DNA of 64,000 nt from Capnocytophaga leadbetteri (GTDB lineage: Bacteria > Bacteroidota > Bacteroidia > Flavobacteriales > Flavobacteriaceae). Below the pieces are notes generated by a model that saw only the letters and a list, made by a program, of their open reading frames with translations, did no database searches and was not told the DNA's origin. Of the stretch, positions 56,524-64,000 are shown one piece after another. Positions within the stretch are counted from its first letter, which is position 1; every line of letters starts with the position of its first letter. The translations under genes were made by a program, and so were the position numbers. The stretch lies in assembly GCF_003054025.1 (NCBI RefSeq), contig NZ_QBKG01000001.1:578143-642142 (forward strand). Reading direction: 5' to 3'.

Positions 56524-57702
56524 ATGAAAAAGATATTGTTGGCAATGAGCTTTCTGGTAGGAGGTGTTGCCTTTGCTCAACAAGATTTGCAAGAGCAAAT
56601 CAACCAACTGCGTATGGAGATAGACCAGCTGCGTATGGCACCACCACCTCCTCCTATGGAGATGCTAGTCCCTCCTGAAGAGATGGAAAGTCCGTTGTGC
56701 AAGAAATTTAATATGTATTTCAACTTTCAAACTAGCTTAGATGCTGAAAAAGTAGGGAAAAATGATTTAACCACCAAGTTTCAGGCGCGTCAGTTGCGTT
56801 TAGAAGTACGTGGCGACCTTACCGAACGTATATTTTATCGTTTTCGTCACCGTTTGAACAAACCAAATGCAGCAGCTTCGTTAGACAATCTGGCTACTGC
56901 TACTGATATGATGTACGCTGGTTTTCGCCTTAATGAAAAATGGACGGCTACCGTGGGTAAGATGTGCCAAATGTGGGGAGGCTATGAGTTCGACCTCAAT
57001 CCGATGAATATCTATGAATATTCAGATTTTCTTAATAATATGGATAACTTTATGCTCGGGGCAATGATTACGTATACCCCTAACCCTAACCATGAGTTTA
57101 ACCTACAAATTACTGATGTTCGCAATGATAGTTTTGAAAATATCTATGGTACTTCTACAGGTATTAAAGCGAGCAATGCGCCTTTAGCTTACATCTTCAA
57201 TTGGAATGGTAATCTTTTTGATAGCCTTATTCAGACTCGTTGGGGAGCAGGATTGCAAAGTGAAGCCGATGGCTATACAAATGCCTTGGTAATGCTTGGT
57301 ACTAAACTGAACTTACCTAAGTTTCAGGTGTTTTTAGACTATATGATGGCAAATGACCAATTAGATAGATTATGCTATACACCTAATAGTAAGGATAGTA
57401 ATAAAAAAATATTAGGAATAAAAGATGCTAAATACAACTCGTTTGTGCTAAAGGCAGAGTACCAACCTGCACCAGAGTGGAACATCTTTGCGCAAGGTCT
57501 TTATGAAACGGCTAATAGCAGCTTAGCTAATAACGAGTTTAAAGGCATAGGCTATTTTGCAGGGGTAGAATACTTGCCCTTCAAGGAACAAGACTTGCGA
57601 TTTTTCTTAGCCTATATCGGTAGAAGTAGAGATAGAAATAGTGTAGTAGAAAATACTAATCGCGTAAGTGTAGGTATGATGTACCGCATAAAAGCGTTTT
57701 AA
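56524..57702 (+). CDS. Outer-membrane porin with N-terminal coiled coil
   Basis: A 392-residue predicted outer-membrane barrel. I chose the ATG at 56524, which begins the signal peptide MKKILLAMSFLVGGVAFAQ; the in-frame TTG at 56518 is only two codons earlier. The mature N-terminus has a short heptad-like coiled coil (QEQINQLRMEIDQLRM), then a proline-rich linker (APPPPP). Many alternating strands follow, as in OprO/OprP-like porins (FQARQLRLEVRGDLTERIFYRF, KWTATVGKMCQMWGGYEFD), ending in a terminal strand with Phe (SVGMMYRIKAF). It follows asparaginase by 13 nt. The operon suggests it admits asparagine or dicarboxylates; the substrate is inferred only. Confidence 0.85.
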   Translation: MKKILLAMSFLVGGVAFAQQDLQEQINQLRMEIDQLRMAPPPPPMEMLVPPEEMESPLCKKFNMYFNFQTSLDAEKVGKNDLTTKFQARQLRLEVRGDLTERIFYRFRHRLNKPNAAASLDNLATATDMMYAGFRLNEKWTATVGKMCQMWGGYEFDLNPMNIYEYSDFLNNMDNFMLGAMITYTPNPNHEFNLQITDVRNDSFENIYGTSTGIKASNAPLAYIFNWNGNLFDSLIQTRWGAGLQSEADGYTNALVMLGTKLNLPKFQVFLDYMMANDQLDRLCYTPNSKDSNKKILGIKDAKYNSFVLKAEYQPAPEWNIFAQGLYETANSSLANNEFKGIGYFAGVEYLPFKEQDLRFFLAYIGRSRDRNSVVENTNRVSVGMMYRIKAF

Positions 57703-57731
57703 CAATTACTAAATTTGGGAATTAGCAAATA

Positions 57732-57767
57732 AATAAGGCTGTTCAATCATCTTGAGCAACCTTATTT
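57732..57767. terminator. Bidirectional terminator between porin and kdsC
   Basis: A 15-bp stem (57732-57746 with 57752-57766; one mismatch and one wobble) has A-rich and T-rich flanks. It separates two converging transcripts. Confidence 0.75.
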
Positions 57768-57786
57768 CTCATTTTATTATTGATCA

Positions 57787-58305
57787 TTAATTTTCTGGTA
57801 TTTGCCAATCACCGCGCACTTTTAGTACTTGCTCAATAACATCGCGTACAGCCCCTTGTCCTCCCTCGCGGTGAGAGATATAGTGGGCTACAGCTTTCAC
57901 TTCAGGCACGGCATCCTGAGGGCAGGTAGCTAAACCAGCGTGTCGCATAGGCGAAATATCTGGCAGGTCATCACCCATATAGAGTATTTGCTCTGTTTTT
58001 AGTCCTTTGCTTTTTTGGTACTCTAAAAAAGTGCTGAGCTTTTGGTGGCGAAGCATAAAAATATCGGTAACCCCCAGATTTTCAAAGCGTTTTTGTACAC
58101 CTACATTGCCTCCCCCTGTCAGGATACAGATAGTATAACCTTTGGCTACAGCTGTTTTTACGGCGTAACCGTCTTTCATATTCATACTTCGCAGCAAATC
58201 GCCATCGTTATCTACGAATACTTGGGTGTTAGTAAAAACCCCATCAACATCAAAGATAAAAGTAGTGATGTCTTTTAATCTTTCTTTATAATTTTTATTT
58301 TCCAT
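57787..58305 (-). CDS. kdsC: 3-deoxy-D-manno-octulosonate 8-phosphate phosphatase
   Basis: A HAD-superfamily type III phosphatase that releases phosphate from KDO-8-P, a step toward the KDO of lipopolysaccharide. The 172 residues show the DxD nucleophile motif FIFDVDGVFT (Asp19, Asp21), the second motif ICILTGG, and the last motif YMGDDLPDISPM. GLATCPQDAVPEVKAVAHYI and the Gly-rich tail SHREGGQGAVRDVIE are typical for KdsC. The start codon overlaps the end of the DUF2520 gene by 11 bp, so the two are translationally coupled. Confidence 0.94.
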   Translation of the reverse strand: MENKNYKERLKDITTFIFDVDGVFTNTQVFVDNDGDLLRSMNMKDGYAVKTAVAKGYTICILTGGGNVGVQKRFENLGVTDIFMLRHQKLSTFLEYQKSKGLKTEQILYMGDDLPDISPMRHAGLATCPQDAVPEVKAVAHYISHREGGQGAVRDVIEQVLKVRGDWQIPEN

Positions 58306-59059
58306 AATAAGTATGTATAATAGATTCTGTGATTACTTTGTAAATATGTTGGTAGTGTTCAGGCAGTATGGCAAGGTGATTTTCAATAGTTTGGGTATCA
58401 TTGCGCCTTGCAGGGCCTGTTTGCGCCTCAAGGGCAGGCATCTTTTGTAGTTTAGCAAAAGTTTCAGAGAGAAGCGGTTGCAATATGTCAAAAGGCACTT
58501 GGTGTTGCTCGCAAATCTGCTGACTGATGCCGATGAGATGATTGGTGAAATTATTGAGGAACACAGCAGCCACGTGTAGTGAACTGCGCTGCTCGCTGTT
58601 GAGTATATATACTTTAGAGCTGAGCCGTTTAGCCAAGGGGTGCAATAGTTTGTCTATATCAGCAGGGTCTTGTGCTTCTATACAGATAGGCACGCTGCTG
58701 AAGTGTACTTTGGCAGTTTTAGAAAATGACTGCAGAGGGTAGAAAACGCCAGCTCTATGGGCAGGAGCAATAACCCCCATAGGAGTATTGCCTGAAGTAT
58801 GCACCACTAATTGTCCTTGATAGGGTAGGGCAGCCGAAAGAGGGGCTATTGCTTCGTCTTTAACAGCTAAAATAGTGAGGTTGGCAGGGCGAAGAGAAGA
58901 AAGATTAGTAGTTTTTTCAGTTTTAAAAACCTCAAAGTCAGCAGTAAAACCACTTCGGTTATACAGTTGTTGCAGATGCACATTGGGTGTGGTATAGAGG
59001 GCTTTAGTCAGGTGGTAAGCCAGATTGCCCGCGCCAATAATGTTAATAGTTAAGGCCAT
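58295..59059 (-). CDS. Rossmann-like and DUF2520 domain protein
   Basis: A 254-residue putative oxidoreductase. The N-terminal Rossmann part begins LTINIIGAGNLAYHLTKAL, with the GxGxxA dinucleotide-binding motif. A C-terminal helical DUF2520 domain (about residues 125-250) contains SSLHVAAVFLNNFTNHLIG and GPARRNDTQTIENHL. The fold recalls ketopantoate-reductase- or F420-NADP-reductase-like enzymes, but no reaction is established for the family. It is first in a two-gene transcript with kdsC, overlapping it by 11 bp, and has a strong promoter. Confidence 0.87.
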   Translation of the reverse strand: MALTINIIGAGNLAYHLTKALYTTPNVHLQQLYNRSGFTADFEVFKTEKTTNLSSLRPANLTILAVKDEAIAPLSAALPYQGQLVVHTSGNTPMGVIAPAHRAGVFYPLQSFSKTAKVHFSSVPICIEAQDPADIDKLLHPLAKRLSSKVYILNSEQRSSLHVAAVFLNNFTNHLIGISQQICEQHQVPFDILQPLLSETFAKLQKMPALEAQTGPARRNDTQTIENHLAILPEHYQHIYKVITESIIHTYYGK

Positions 59060-59087
59060 TTTTATAGTGATTTAATAGTTTCAGGGG

Positions 59088-59120
59088 CAAAGATAGCAAA
59101 ATAAATAAGAGTTTTCAAAA
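59088..59120 (-). promoter_or_regulatory. Promoter of DUF2520-kdsC
   Basis: On the minus strand TTTTG (59116-59120), a 20-nt spacer and TATCTTTG (59088-59095) match the consensus. It lies 28 nt upstream of the start codon. Confidence 0.82.
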
Positions 59121-59160
59121 AGTTTTTCTATAAATAGATGTATTATTCATTTATTTTATG

Positions 59161-59168
59161 TAATTTTG
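59161..59168 (+). promoter_or_regulatory. Probable -7 element of the LUD-cdsA-dapF operon
   Basis: TAATTTTG fits TAnnTTTG and lies 56 nt upstream of the LUD gene. No clear TTG is seen at the expected spacing. Confidence 0.5.
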
Positions 59169-59224
59169 CCAAATGAATTATGAATGACGCAGCTTGCTTA
59201 TCTTTTTAACCTTTATCATTACGA

Positions 59225-59818
59225 ATGAATTTATTTAGGAAAATATTTAAAAGAGATACAACGGAAAAACTAAGACGCAAGCAGGAAGAGCAGCTTCCTG
59301 CAGATGAGCTATTTGCGCAAAAATTTACAGAAAATGGCGGTAAATTTATTTATTGTACTTCAGAAATTGAGGTGCAAGAAGCTTTTAGGTCTATACTAAA
59401 AGAATTAGGACTCTATGTAAAAATGAGTTCTAATGCCTCGCCTACTATTGAGGCGATGTTTGAAGAGCATACTTCTTTTTTCTCTTTTCCTACTACTGAC
59501 TCTAATGTATATCTAACGGATTGTGAATATCTTATTACCTCATTAGGCGGTATTATGTTTACTTCTTTACAGATGAAACACCGAAAAATGAACGAACTGC
59601 CCGATACATTTATCGTTTTTGCTAAGACCAGCCAGATGGTGAAGGATATATCTGAAGGGATGAGGGGACTAAATAAGCGCTACCCTGCTAACCAGAAGCC
59701 CACAGGCTTGGTGACTCTCCAAAGTTTTTTTGAAGACCCCGAAAAGAGTTCAATAGCTACTTACGGCACAAGTAATAAGAAAACCTATCTTATTTTGCTT
59801 GAAGATTTGACAAATTAG
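59225..59818 (+). CDS. LUD-domain protein (LutC/YkgG-like)
   Basis: A 197-residue protein with the LUD fold known from LutB/LutC of lactate utilisation. Recognisable parts are the N-terminal helix with basic residues (RKIFKRDTTEKLRRKQEEQL), KFIYCTSEIEVQEAFRSIL, the core VYLTDCEYLITSLGGIMFTS, and the end TYGTSNKKTYLILLEDL. The lutA and lutB partners are absent, so lactate oxidation is not implied. It is the first gene of the operon, and its TAG stop is directly followed by the cdsA ATG, which implies coupled translation. The cellular role is unknown. Confidence 0.83.
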   Translation: MNLFRKIFKRDTTEKLRRKQEEQLPADELFAQKFTENGGKFIYCTSEIEVQEAFRSILKELGLYVKMSSNASPTIEAMFEEHTSFFSFPTTDSNVYLTDCEYLITSLGGIMFTSLQMKHRKMNELPDTFIVFAKTSQMVKDISEGMRGLNKRYPANQKPTGLVTLQSFFEDPEKSSIATYGTSNKKTYLILLEDLTN

Positions 59819-60670
59819 ATGATTATGAATGAACTTTTTAAACGAACCATTACAGGTTTTATTTACATATTTTTATTGCTATCGGCTATAATGCTCAATG
59901 CCGATGCATTCGATTTTTTATTCTTATCTTTTGGAATTATCTGTCTTTTTGAGTTTAAAAGACTGATATGGCTAAAGGAATTGCATATATTTTTATTGTT
60001 TTTGTTTGCTTGGTGGCTTTTTATACATCTAAAGCTCTCTGATTTTTCTATCTATATGTTGCTGTTAGCTACATTGCTCACCAATATATCGCTTATACTC
60101 TCACTTTTTAATGAGAAAACGCCACTAAGGAAGCAACATAACAATACCAAACTACTGATTAGCTTGCTATATATAGGCGGTGGCTGTATATTTGTACCTC
60201 TTATCTACAGACACGAAGACAATCCTAATCCGAACTATTTCTTTCAGAACTTTTTCAACAACGAATCGCAGATAACGATGATAGGGTTACTATGTATCAT
60301 CTGGGCAAGCGATACTTTTGCTTACCTAACAGGTAAAGCTTTTGGTAAGCATAAACTCTTCGAGCGCATCTCGCCCAAAAAGACGATAGAGGGCTTTTTA
60401 GGAGGGTTAGTAGGAGCGGTGATAATCTCAATACTTATTGATATTTACAGCGTACGCCCAATGTGGCAATGGATTATATTGGCAGTAGTATTAGTAGTTA
60501 CAGGTACTATAGGCGATTTAGTAGAGTCAAGTTTTAAGCGAGCGGCAAAAGTAAAAGATAGTGGCACTATCCTACCAGGGCACGGAGGTTTGTTAGATAG
60601 GCTCGACAGTCTGTTGTTCGCCTCGCCCTTTGCCTATCTTACTTTAGTGATATTTGAACTTTTTATGTAA
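59819..60670 (+). CDS. cdsA: Phosphatidate cytidylyltransferase
   Basis: CdsA makes CDP-diacylglycerol from phosphatidic acid and CTP, the branch point of phospholipid synthesis, in the inner membrane. The 283 residues have several hydrophobic spans. The C-terminal signature is clear: WASDTFAYLTGKAFGKHKLFERISPKKTIEGFLGG is spread over residues ~161-195, followed by GDLVESSFKRAAKVKDSG and the final HGGLLDRLDSLLFASP. The ATG at 59819 touches the previous stop codon; an in-frame ATG two codons later is possible. Confidence 0.95.
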   Translation: MIMNELFKRTITGFIYIFLLLSAIMLNADAFDFLFLSFGIICLFEFKRLIWLKELHIFLLFLFAWWLFIHLKLSDFSIYMLLLATLLTNISLILSLFNEKTPLRKQHNNTKLLISLLYIGGGCIFVPLIYRHEDNPNPNYFFQNFFNNESQITMIGLLCIIWASDTFAYLTGKAFGKHKLFERISPKKTIEGFLGGLVGAVIISILIDIYSVRPMWQWIILAVVLVVTGTIGDLVESSFKRAAKVKDSGTILPGHGGLLDRLDSLLFASPFAYLTLVIFELFM

Positions 60671-60679
60671 AGACAAAAA

Positions 60680-61474
60680 ATGATGAATTTTTATAAATAT
60701 CAGGGCACGGGGAATGATTTTGTAATGGTAGATAATAGAGAAGGTATCTTCCCTAAAGATGATACAGAGCTTATAGCCCATTTGTGTCATCGCAGGTTTG
60801 GCATAGGGGCTGACGGACTTATCTTATTAGAAAATGACCCTGCCTACGACTTTCGTATGGTATACTATAATGCTGATGGGCGCGAGAGTACAATGTGTGG
60901 CAATGGGGGACGCTGTGTAGTAGCCTTTGCCCGCGAAATAGGAGTGATGACAGGCGATAGTACTCGCTTTATAGCGATAGATGGAGAGCATCACGCTACT
61001 ATCGATGCGCAAGATAAGGTACACTTGCAGATGAAAGATGTACAGACCGTAGCCGTACACCCTGATTATGTGTTTTTAGATACCGGTTCGCCCCACCACG
61101 TGCAATGGGTAGCCGATGTAAATAAAGTAGATGTTAAAACTGAAGGGGCTGCCTTGCGCTATGGCGAGCTTTATGCCGATAAAGGAGGAAGTAATATTAA
61201 CTTTGTATCGCCAACTACCGATAGCTTTGCGGTGCGTACCTATGAGCGTGGGGTAGAAGATGAGACTTATTCTTGTGGTACTGGGGTTACCGCTGTAGCT
61301 ATTGCCCTCTATCATACCGGACAAATAACTGCCCCTGCGGTTACCTTGCACACTAAAGGTGGCGACCTAAAGGTAACTTTTGAAAAACAAGGTGCCCTCT
61401 ATCAGCAGGTATATCTTTCAGGCCCTGCCGAAAAAGTGTTTAAGATTAGTGAGGTTTTAGGGGTTAGTTGTTAG
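60680..61474 (+). CDS. dapF: Diaminopimelate epimerase
   Basis: DapF converts LL- to meso-diaminopimelate for lysine and peptidoglycan. The 264-residue length is typical. It starts with MMNFYKYQGTGNDFVMVDNR. The two catalytic cysteines are visible: MCGNGGRCVVAFA (about residues 72-84) and YSCGTGVTAVAIALY (about 197-211). It lies 9 nt after cdsA. Confidence 0.97.
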   Translation: MMNFYKYQGTGNDFVMVDNREGIFPKDDTELIAHLCHRRFGIGADGLILLENDPAYDFRMVYYNADGRESTMCGNGGRCVVAFAREIGVMTGDSTRFIAIDGEHHATIDAQDKVHLQMKDVQTVAVHPDYVFLDTGSPHHVQWVADVNKVDVKTEGAALRYGELYADKGGSNINFVSPTTDSFAVRTYERGVEDETYSCGTGVTAVAIALYHTGQITAPAVTLHTKGGDLKVTFEKQGALYQQVYLSGPAEKVFKISEVLGVSC

Positions 61475-61500
61475 ACCATTCAAAAAACATAATTAAAAAA

Positions 61501-61992
61501 ATGCTTCGGGCTTTAGAACCTACAGATATTGATTTCCTCTATCAGCTAGAAAATGAGCGAGGATTATGGGAGGTGAGCGAAACGCAATTGCCTTTTGCTA
61601 AACACCTGCTGCAACAATACCTGCTAAATGCTACTCAAGATATTTATGAGGCAAAACAGTTTAGGTTTGTTATTGCAGCAGAAGATGATAGCCCAGTGGG
61701 CTGTGTAGACTTATATGATTTTTGTCCACAACACAAACGAGCCTTAGTAGGTATTGCTATTTTGCCAAACCATAGAGACAAAGGCTATGCTACAAAAGCA
61801 CTCACTGCACTAATCGCCCACGTGAGGGGCTATTTAGATATACACCAATTGGTAGCCTATATACCTGCCGATAATAAAGTGAGTAACGGCCTTTTTCAGA
61901 AAGTAGGCTTTATGGCAGTAGCGACTCTCCCCGATTGGTTATACTATAAGGGTGTGTATAAAGCGGTGAGAGTATATAGAATAGTAATTTAA
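61501..61992 (+). CDS. GNAT family N-acetyltransferase
   Basis: A 163-residue acetyltransferase of the RimJ/RimL-like GNAT group. I chose the ATG at 61501 (MLRALEPTDIDFLYQLENER), 26 nt after dapF, over an in-frame TTG at 61468 that would overlap dapF. The acetyl-CoA-binding loop is visible in VGIAILPNHRDKGYATKAL, and the later VAYIPADNKVSNGLFQKVGF is typical. The acceptor may be a protein N-terminus, an amine or an antibiotic; nothing here decides it. Confidence 0.88.
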   Translation: MLRALEPTDIDFLYQLENERGLWEVSETQLPFAKHLLQQYLLNATQDIYEAKQFRFVIAAEDDSPVGCVDLYDFCPQHKRALVGIAILPNHRDKGYATKALTALIAHVRGYLDIHQLVAYIPADNKVSNGLFQKVGFMAVATLPDWLYYKGVYKAVRVYRIVI

Positions 61993-62021
61993 AAATCTTT
62001 TAAAATTGTAAATATATTATT

Positions 62022-63296
62022 ATGCAAAGAGACATTGACATTTTTGAACTTATTCAGGACGAGAGAGAGCGTCAGGAAAGAGGTATTGAGCTGATTGCTT
62101 CAGAAAACTTCGTAAGCGACCAAGTGATGGAAGCAGCAGGCTCTATCCTTACTAACAAATATGCCGAGGGTTACCCTGGCCGACGCTACTACGGAGGTTG
62201 CGAGGTAGTAGACGAAATTGAGCAAATAGCTATTGACCGCGCTAAATTGCTCTTTGGGGCTGAGTACGCTAACGTACAACCTCATAGTGGTTCGCAAGCT
62301 AATGCCTCAGTATATGCGGCTTGCCTCAAACCAGGTGATAAGATTTTAGGATTTGACCTTTCGCACGGGGGGCACCTTACTCACGGTTCACCAGTGAACT
62401 TTTCAGGTAGATTGTATGAGCCTGTATTTTACGGAGTAGAAAAAGAAACAGGTTTGCTAAACTACGACAAGATTTTAGAAATAGCAGAACGCGAAAAACC
62501 TCAAATGATAGTAGCAGGCGCTTCAGCTTATTCTCGCGATATAGACTTCAAACGCTTTAGAGAAATAGCTGATAAGGTTGGCGCTTTGCTATTTGCCGAT
62601 ATTGCTCACCCTGCGGGACTTATAGCTAAAGGACTTCTTAGCGACCCAATTCCTTACTGCCATATTGTTACTACTACTACCCACAAAACGCTTAGAGGCC
62701 CTCGCGGGGGGCTTATCCTTATGGGTAAAGATTTTGAAAACCCATTCGGGCTTAAAACCCCTAAGGGCGAAGTAAGAATGATGTCGTCGTTATTAGATAG
62801 CTCGGTATTCCCTGGCAACCAAGGAGGTCCATTAGAGCACATTGTTGCAGCTAAAGCAGTAGCTTTTGGCGAGGCGCTTTCTGACGACTTTTTGCATTAC
62901 GCTATACAAATACAGAAGAATGCCCGCCGTTTAGCTTCTATCCTTTTAGGCAAAGGCTATGATATCATCTCTAAAGGAACTGACAACCACTTGATGCTTA
63001 TCGACCTACGCAATAAAGACATTAGCGGTAAAGAAGCAGAAATAGCTTTAGGCAAGGCTGATATAACTGTAAATAAAAATATGGTTCCTTTTGATACACG
63101 CTCTCCTTTTGTAACCAGCGGTATACGTGTAGGGGTAGCTGCTATCACTACTCGCGGACTAAAAGAAGACGATATGGAGCGTATCGCTGACTTTATAGAC
63201 CGTGCTATTGCTAACCACACCAATGATGAGGTGCTTGAAGAAATAGCTGAAGAAGTAAACCTATTTATGGAAGATAGGCCTTTGTTTGCCTATTAG
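62022..63296 (+). CDS. glyA: Serine hydroxymethyltransferase
   Basis: GlyA interconverts serine and glycine and supplies one-carbon units to tetrahydrofolate, using pyridoxal phosphate. The 424 residues match the family's length. The N-terminus has [17 protein letters not shown], followed by [18 protein letters not shown]. The PLP-binding Lys222 lies in [15 protein letters not shown]. The C-terminal [19 protein letters not shown] is also typical. It lies 29 nt after the GNAT gene, with no separate promoter or glycine riboswitch visible in that gap. Confidence 0.98.
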   Translation: MQRDIDIFELIQDERERQERGIELIASENFVSDQVMEAAGSILTNKYAEGYPGRRYYGGCEVVDEIEQIAIDRAKLLFGAEYANVQPHSGSQANASVYAACLKPGDKILGFDLSHGGHLTHGSPVNFSGRLYEPVFYGVEKETGLLNYDKILEIAEREKPQMIVAGASAYSRDIDFKRFREIADKVGALLFADIAHPAGLIAKGLLSDPIPYCHIVTTTTHKTLRGPRGGLILMGKDFENPFGLKTPKGEVRMMSSLLDSSVFPGNQGGPLEHIVAAKAVAFGEALSDDFLHYAIQIQKNARRLASILLGKGYDIISKGTDNHLMLIDLRNKDISGKEAEIALGKADITVNKNMVPFDTRSPFVTSGIRVGVAAITTRGLKEDDMERIADFIDRAIANHTNDEVLEEIAEEVNLFMEDRPLFAY

Positions 63297-63315
63297 CCAA
63301 TTAGCAAATAAAATT

Positions 63316-63362
63316 TTGCCAGAGTTTATAGCATATTATGTTATAAACTCTGGCAATTTTTT
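63316..63362 (+). terminator. Rho-independent terminator after glyA
   Basis: A perfect 15-bp stem (TTGCCAGAGTTTATA at 63316-63330, complement at 63342-63356) has an 11-nt loop and a tail of six T residues. Confidence 0.92.
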
Positions 63363-63447
63363 GAATGGAAAAGATAAAAATAGTTTGTAGTAAGTGAGTA
63401 ATTTTAAAAGTGAGTTGTTAAACTTCTGTTAATATTTTACACTTTTG

Positions 63448-63478
63448 TTGGATAAAAAGAGAGAAGTTAGTATTTTTG
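63448..63478 (+). promoter_or_regulatory. Upstream promoter before the PorP/SprF gene
   Basis: TTG (63448-63450), a 20-nt spacer and TATTTTTG (63471-63478) match the consensus. It is ~220 nt upstream of the start codon, so it would give a long leader or a separate small RNA. Confidence 0.7.
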
Positions 63479-63598
63479 CGCCCTGAAGTAATAGAGTGAT
63501 GTCTACTCACTTATTCATATTTAGGGTAAGTAATAGAATGTAGGGTCCTTTTTATTGGTAATTTTTTTCATTTTTATTTTTTATATTGAAAAAATTAC

Positions 63599-63606
63599 TA
63601 ACTTTG
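63599..63606 (+). promoter_or_regulatory. Proximal -7 element before the PorP/SprF gene
   Basis: TAACTTTG fits TAnnTTTG, ~95 nt upstream of the ATG. A clear -33 TTG is missing at the right distance. Confidence 0.55.
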
Positions 63607-63700
63607 CACCGTGATTTGACTTACCATAGTTTAATGTTGTAGTCAGCTATATTTTATAATTTGAAGAGAGGTGCTGTTTTGCACATGTTAATTAGAAACT

Positions 63701-64000
63701 ATGATTAAAAAAGGTTTATTTTCAGTAATTGCTACTTTATTTTGTACAGTAGTTTTAGCGCAGCAAGAATCGCAGTATACACAGTATATGTATAATACTA
63801 TGCAGTTCAATCCAGCTTACGCAGGTTCGCGCGAAGTAGGAAGTTTCTTTGGTTTATTTCGTACCCAATGGGTAGGTATCAAAGGTGCCCCGACTAACGG
63901 AAGCCTTAGCTATCACCAACCAATGGAAAGCCTTCGTAATGTAGGTTTAGGGGGGAGTATTTTTCGCGAGAGTATAGGGCCTCAAAACCAAACAGCTTTA
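63701..64000 (+). CDS. PorP/SprF-family type IX secretion membrane protein (3' end outside window)
   Basis: The first 100 codons of a PorP/SprF-like outer-membrane protein. A signal peptide (MIKKGLFSVIATLFCTVVLA) is followed by the family's hallmark QYTQYMYNTMQFNPAYAGSR, then FRTQWVGIKGAPTNGSLSYH and NVGLGGSIFRESIGPQ. The frame is open to the window edge. In flavobacteria SprF-type proteins help export and anchor type B cargo such as SprB, and often sit beside the adhesin gene. Here the nearest giant gene ends about 10 kb upstream. What follows downstream cannot be seen. Confidence 0.92.
   Translation, partial: MIKKGLFSVIATLFCTVVLAQQESQYTQYMYNTMQFNPAYAGSREVGSFFGLFRTQWVGIKGAPTNGSLSYHQPMESLRNVGLGGSIFRESIGPQNQTAL

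Larger units (their letters stand above)
63297..63700. other. Intergenic region between glyA and the PorP/SprF gene
   Basis: These 404 bp hold the glyA terminator, two promoter-like elements 128 bp apart and a leader. No coding frame longer than about 15 codons is seen. Confidence 0.65.

Noticed and set aside
61468..61500. TTG start for the GNAT protein overlapping dapF
   Set aside because: The ATG at 61501 follows an AT-rich leader and begins at the usual GNAT N-terminus.
61993..62021. Glycine riboswitch ahead of glyA
   Set aside because: The gap to the previous gene is only 29 nt, too short for such an aptamer.
63498..63545. Short leader peptide of about 14 codons
   Set aside because: No supporting context such as attenuator hairpins or repeated regulatory codons.

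Overview
The window looks like a chromosome segment of a gliding, host-associated Bacteroidetes/Flavobacteriia bacterium, most likely Capnocytophaga or a close relative. The evidence is low-to-moderate GC, promoters of the Bacteroidetes type (TTG, about 19-20 nt, then TAnnTTTG), almost no Shine-Dalgarno sites, giant SprB-repeat surface proteins with type IX secretion (type B) C-terminal sorting domains, a PorP/SprF protein, and anaerobic C4-dicarboxylate metabolism. The genus is an inference; the phylum is well supported.

Layout. (1) Positions 2-9769 are the 3' part of a giant SprB-repeat adhesin gene whose start lies left of the window. (2) 9935-14518 hold sucA (2-oxoglutarate dehydrogenase E1), a small secreted protein with two TonB-plug-like units, and sucB (E2). 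(3) 14735-30010 is a complete 5091-residue giant adhesin. Its last 3255 residues and its terminator are identical at DNA level to region 1, giving a direct repeat of at least 9.8 kb with a 20,241-bp period. (4) 30069-35512, minus strand: a lipoprotein, rpsT, two tRNA-Glu genes, an LuxC-like acyl-CoA reductase and a DUF5686 outer-membrane-type protein. (5) 35583-41414, minus strand: a five-gene sugar operon of sugar nucleotidyltransferase, HexNAc-kinase-like protein, galK, galM and class-II galT. (6) 41840-53782: a third giant adhesin (3980 residues) with HYR, DUF11-like and jelly-roll-like parts. (7) 54087-57702: dcuB, periplasmic asparaginase and an outer-membrane porin. (8) 57787-59059, minus strand: a DUF2520 protein and kdsC. 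(9) 59225-63296: LUD protein, cdsA, dapF, GNAT and glyA. (10) 63701 to the right edge: the start of a PorP/SprF gene.

How it fits together. The three giant genes encode cell-surface filaments or adhesins for the type IX system, of the kind used in gliding and attachment. The sugar operon can convert galactose (Leloir pathway) and probably N-acetylhexosamine to activated sugars, which suits growth on host glycans. The dcuB-asparaginase-porin operon looks like a route from asparagine to aspartate/fumarate/succinate exchange. The remaining genes are housekeeping (TCA cycle, phospholipid, DAP, KDO, one-carbon).

The main item of interest is the perfect, very long duplication of an adhesin stalk. 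It brackets core TCA genes and could allow exchange of the different adhesin heads or loss of the sucAB segment. No transposase, CRISPR array or phage gene was seen.
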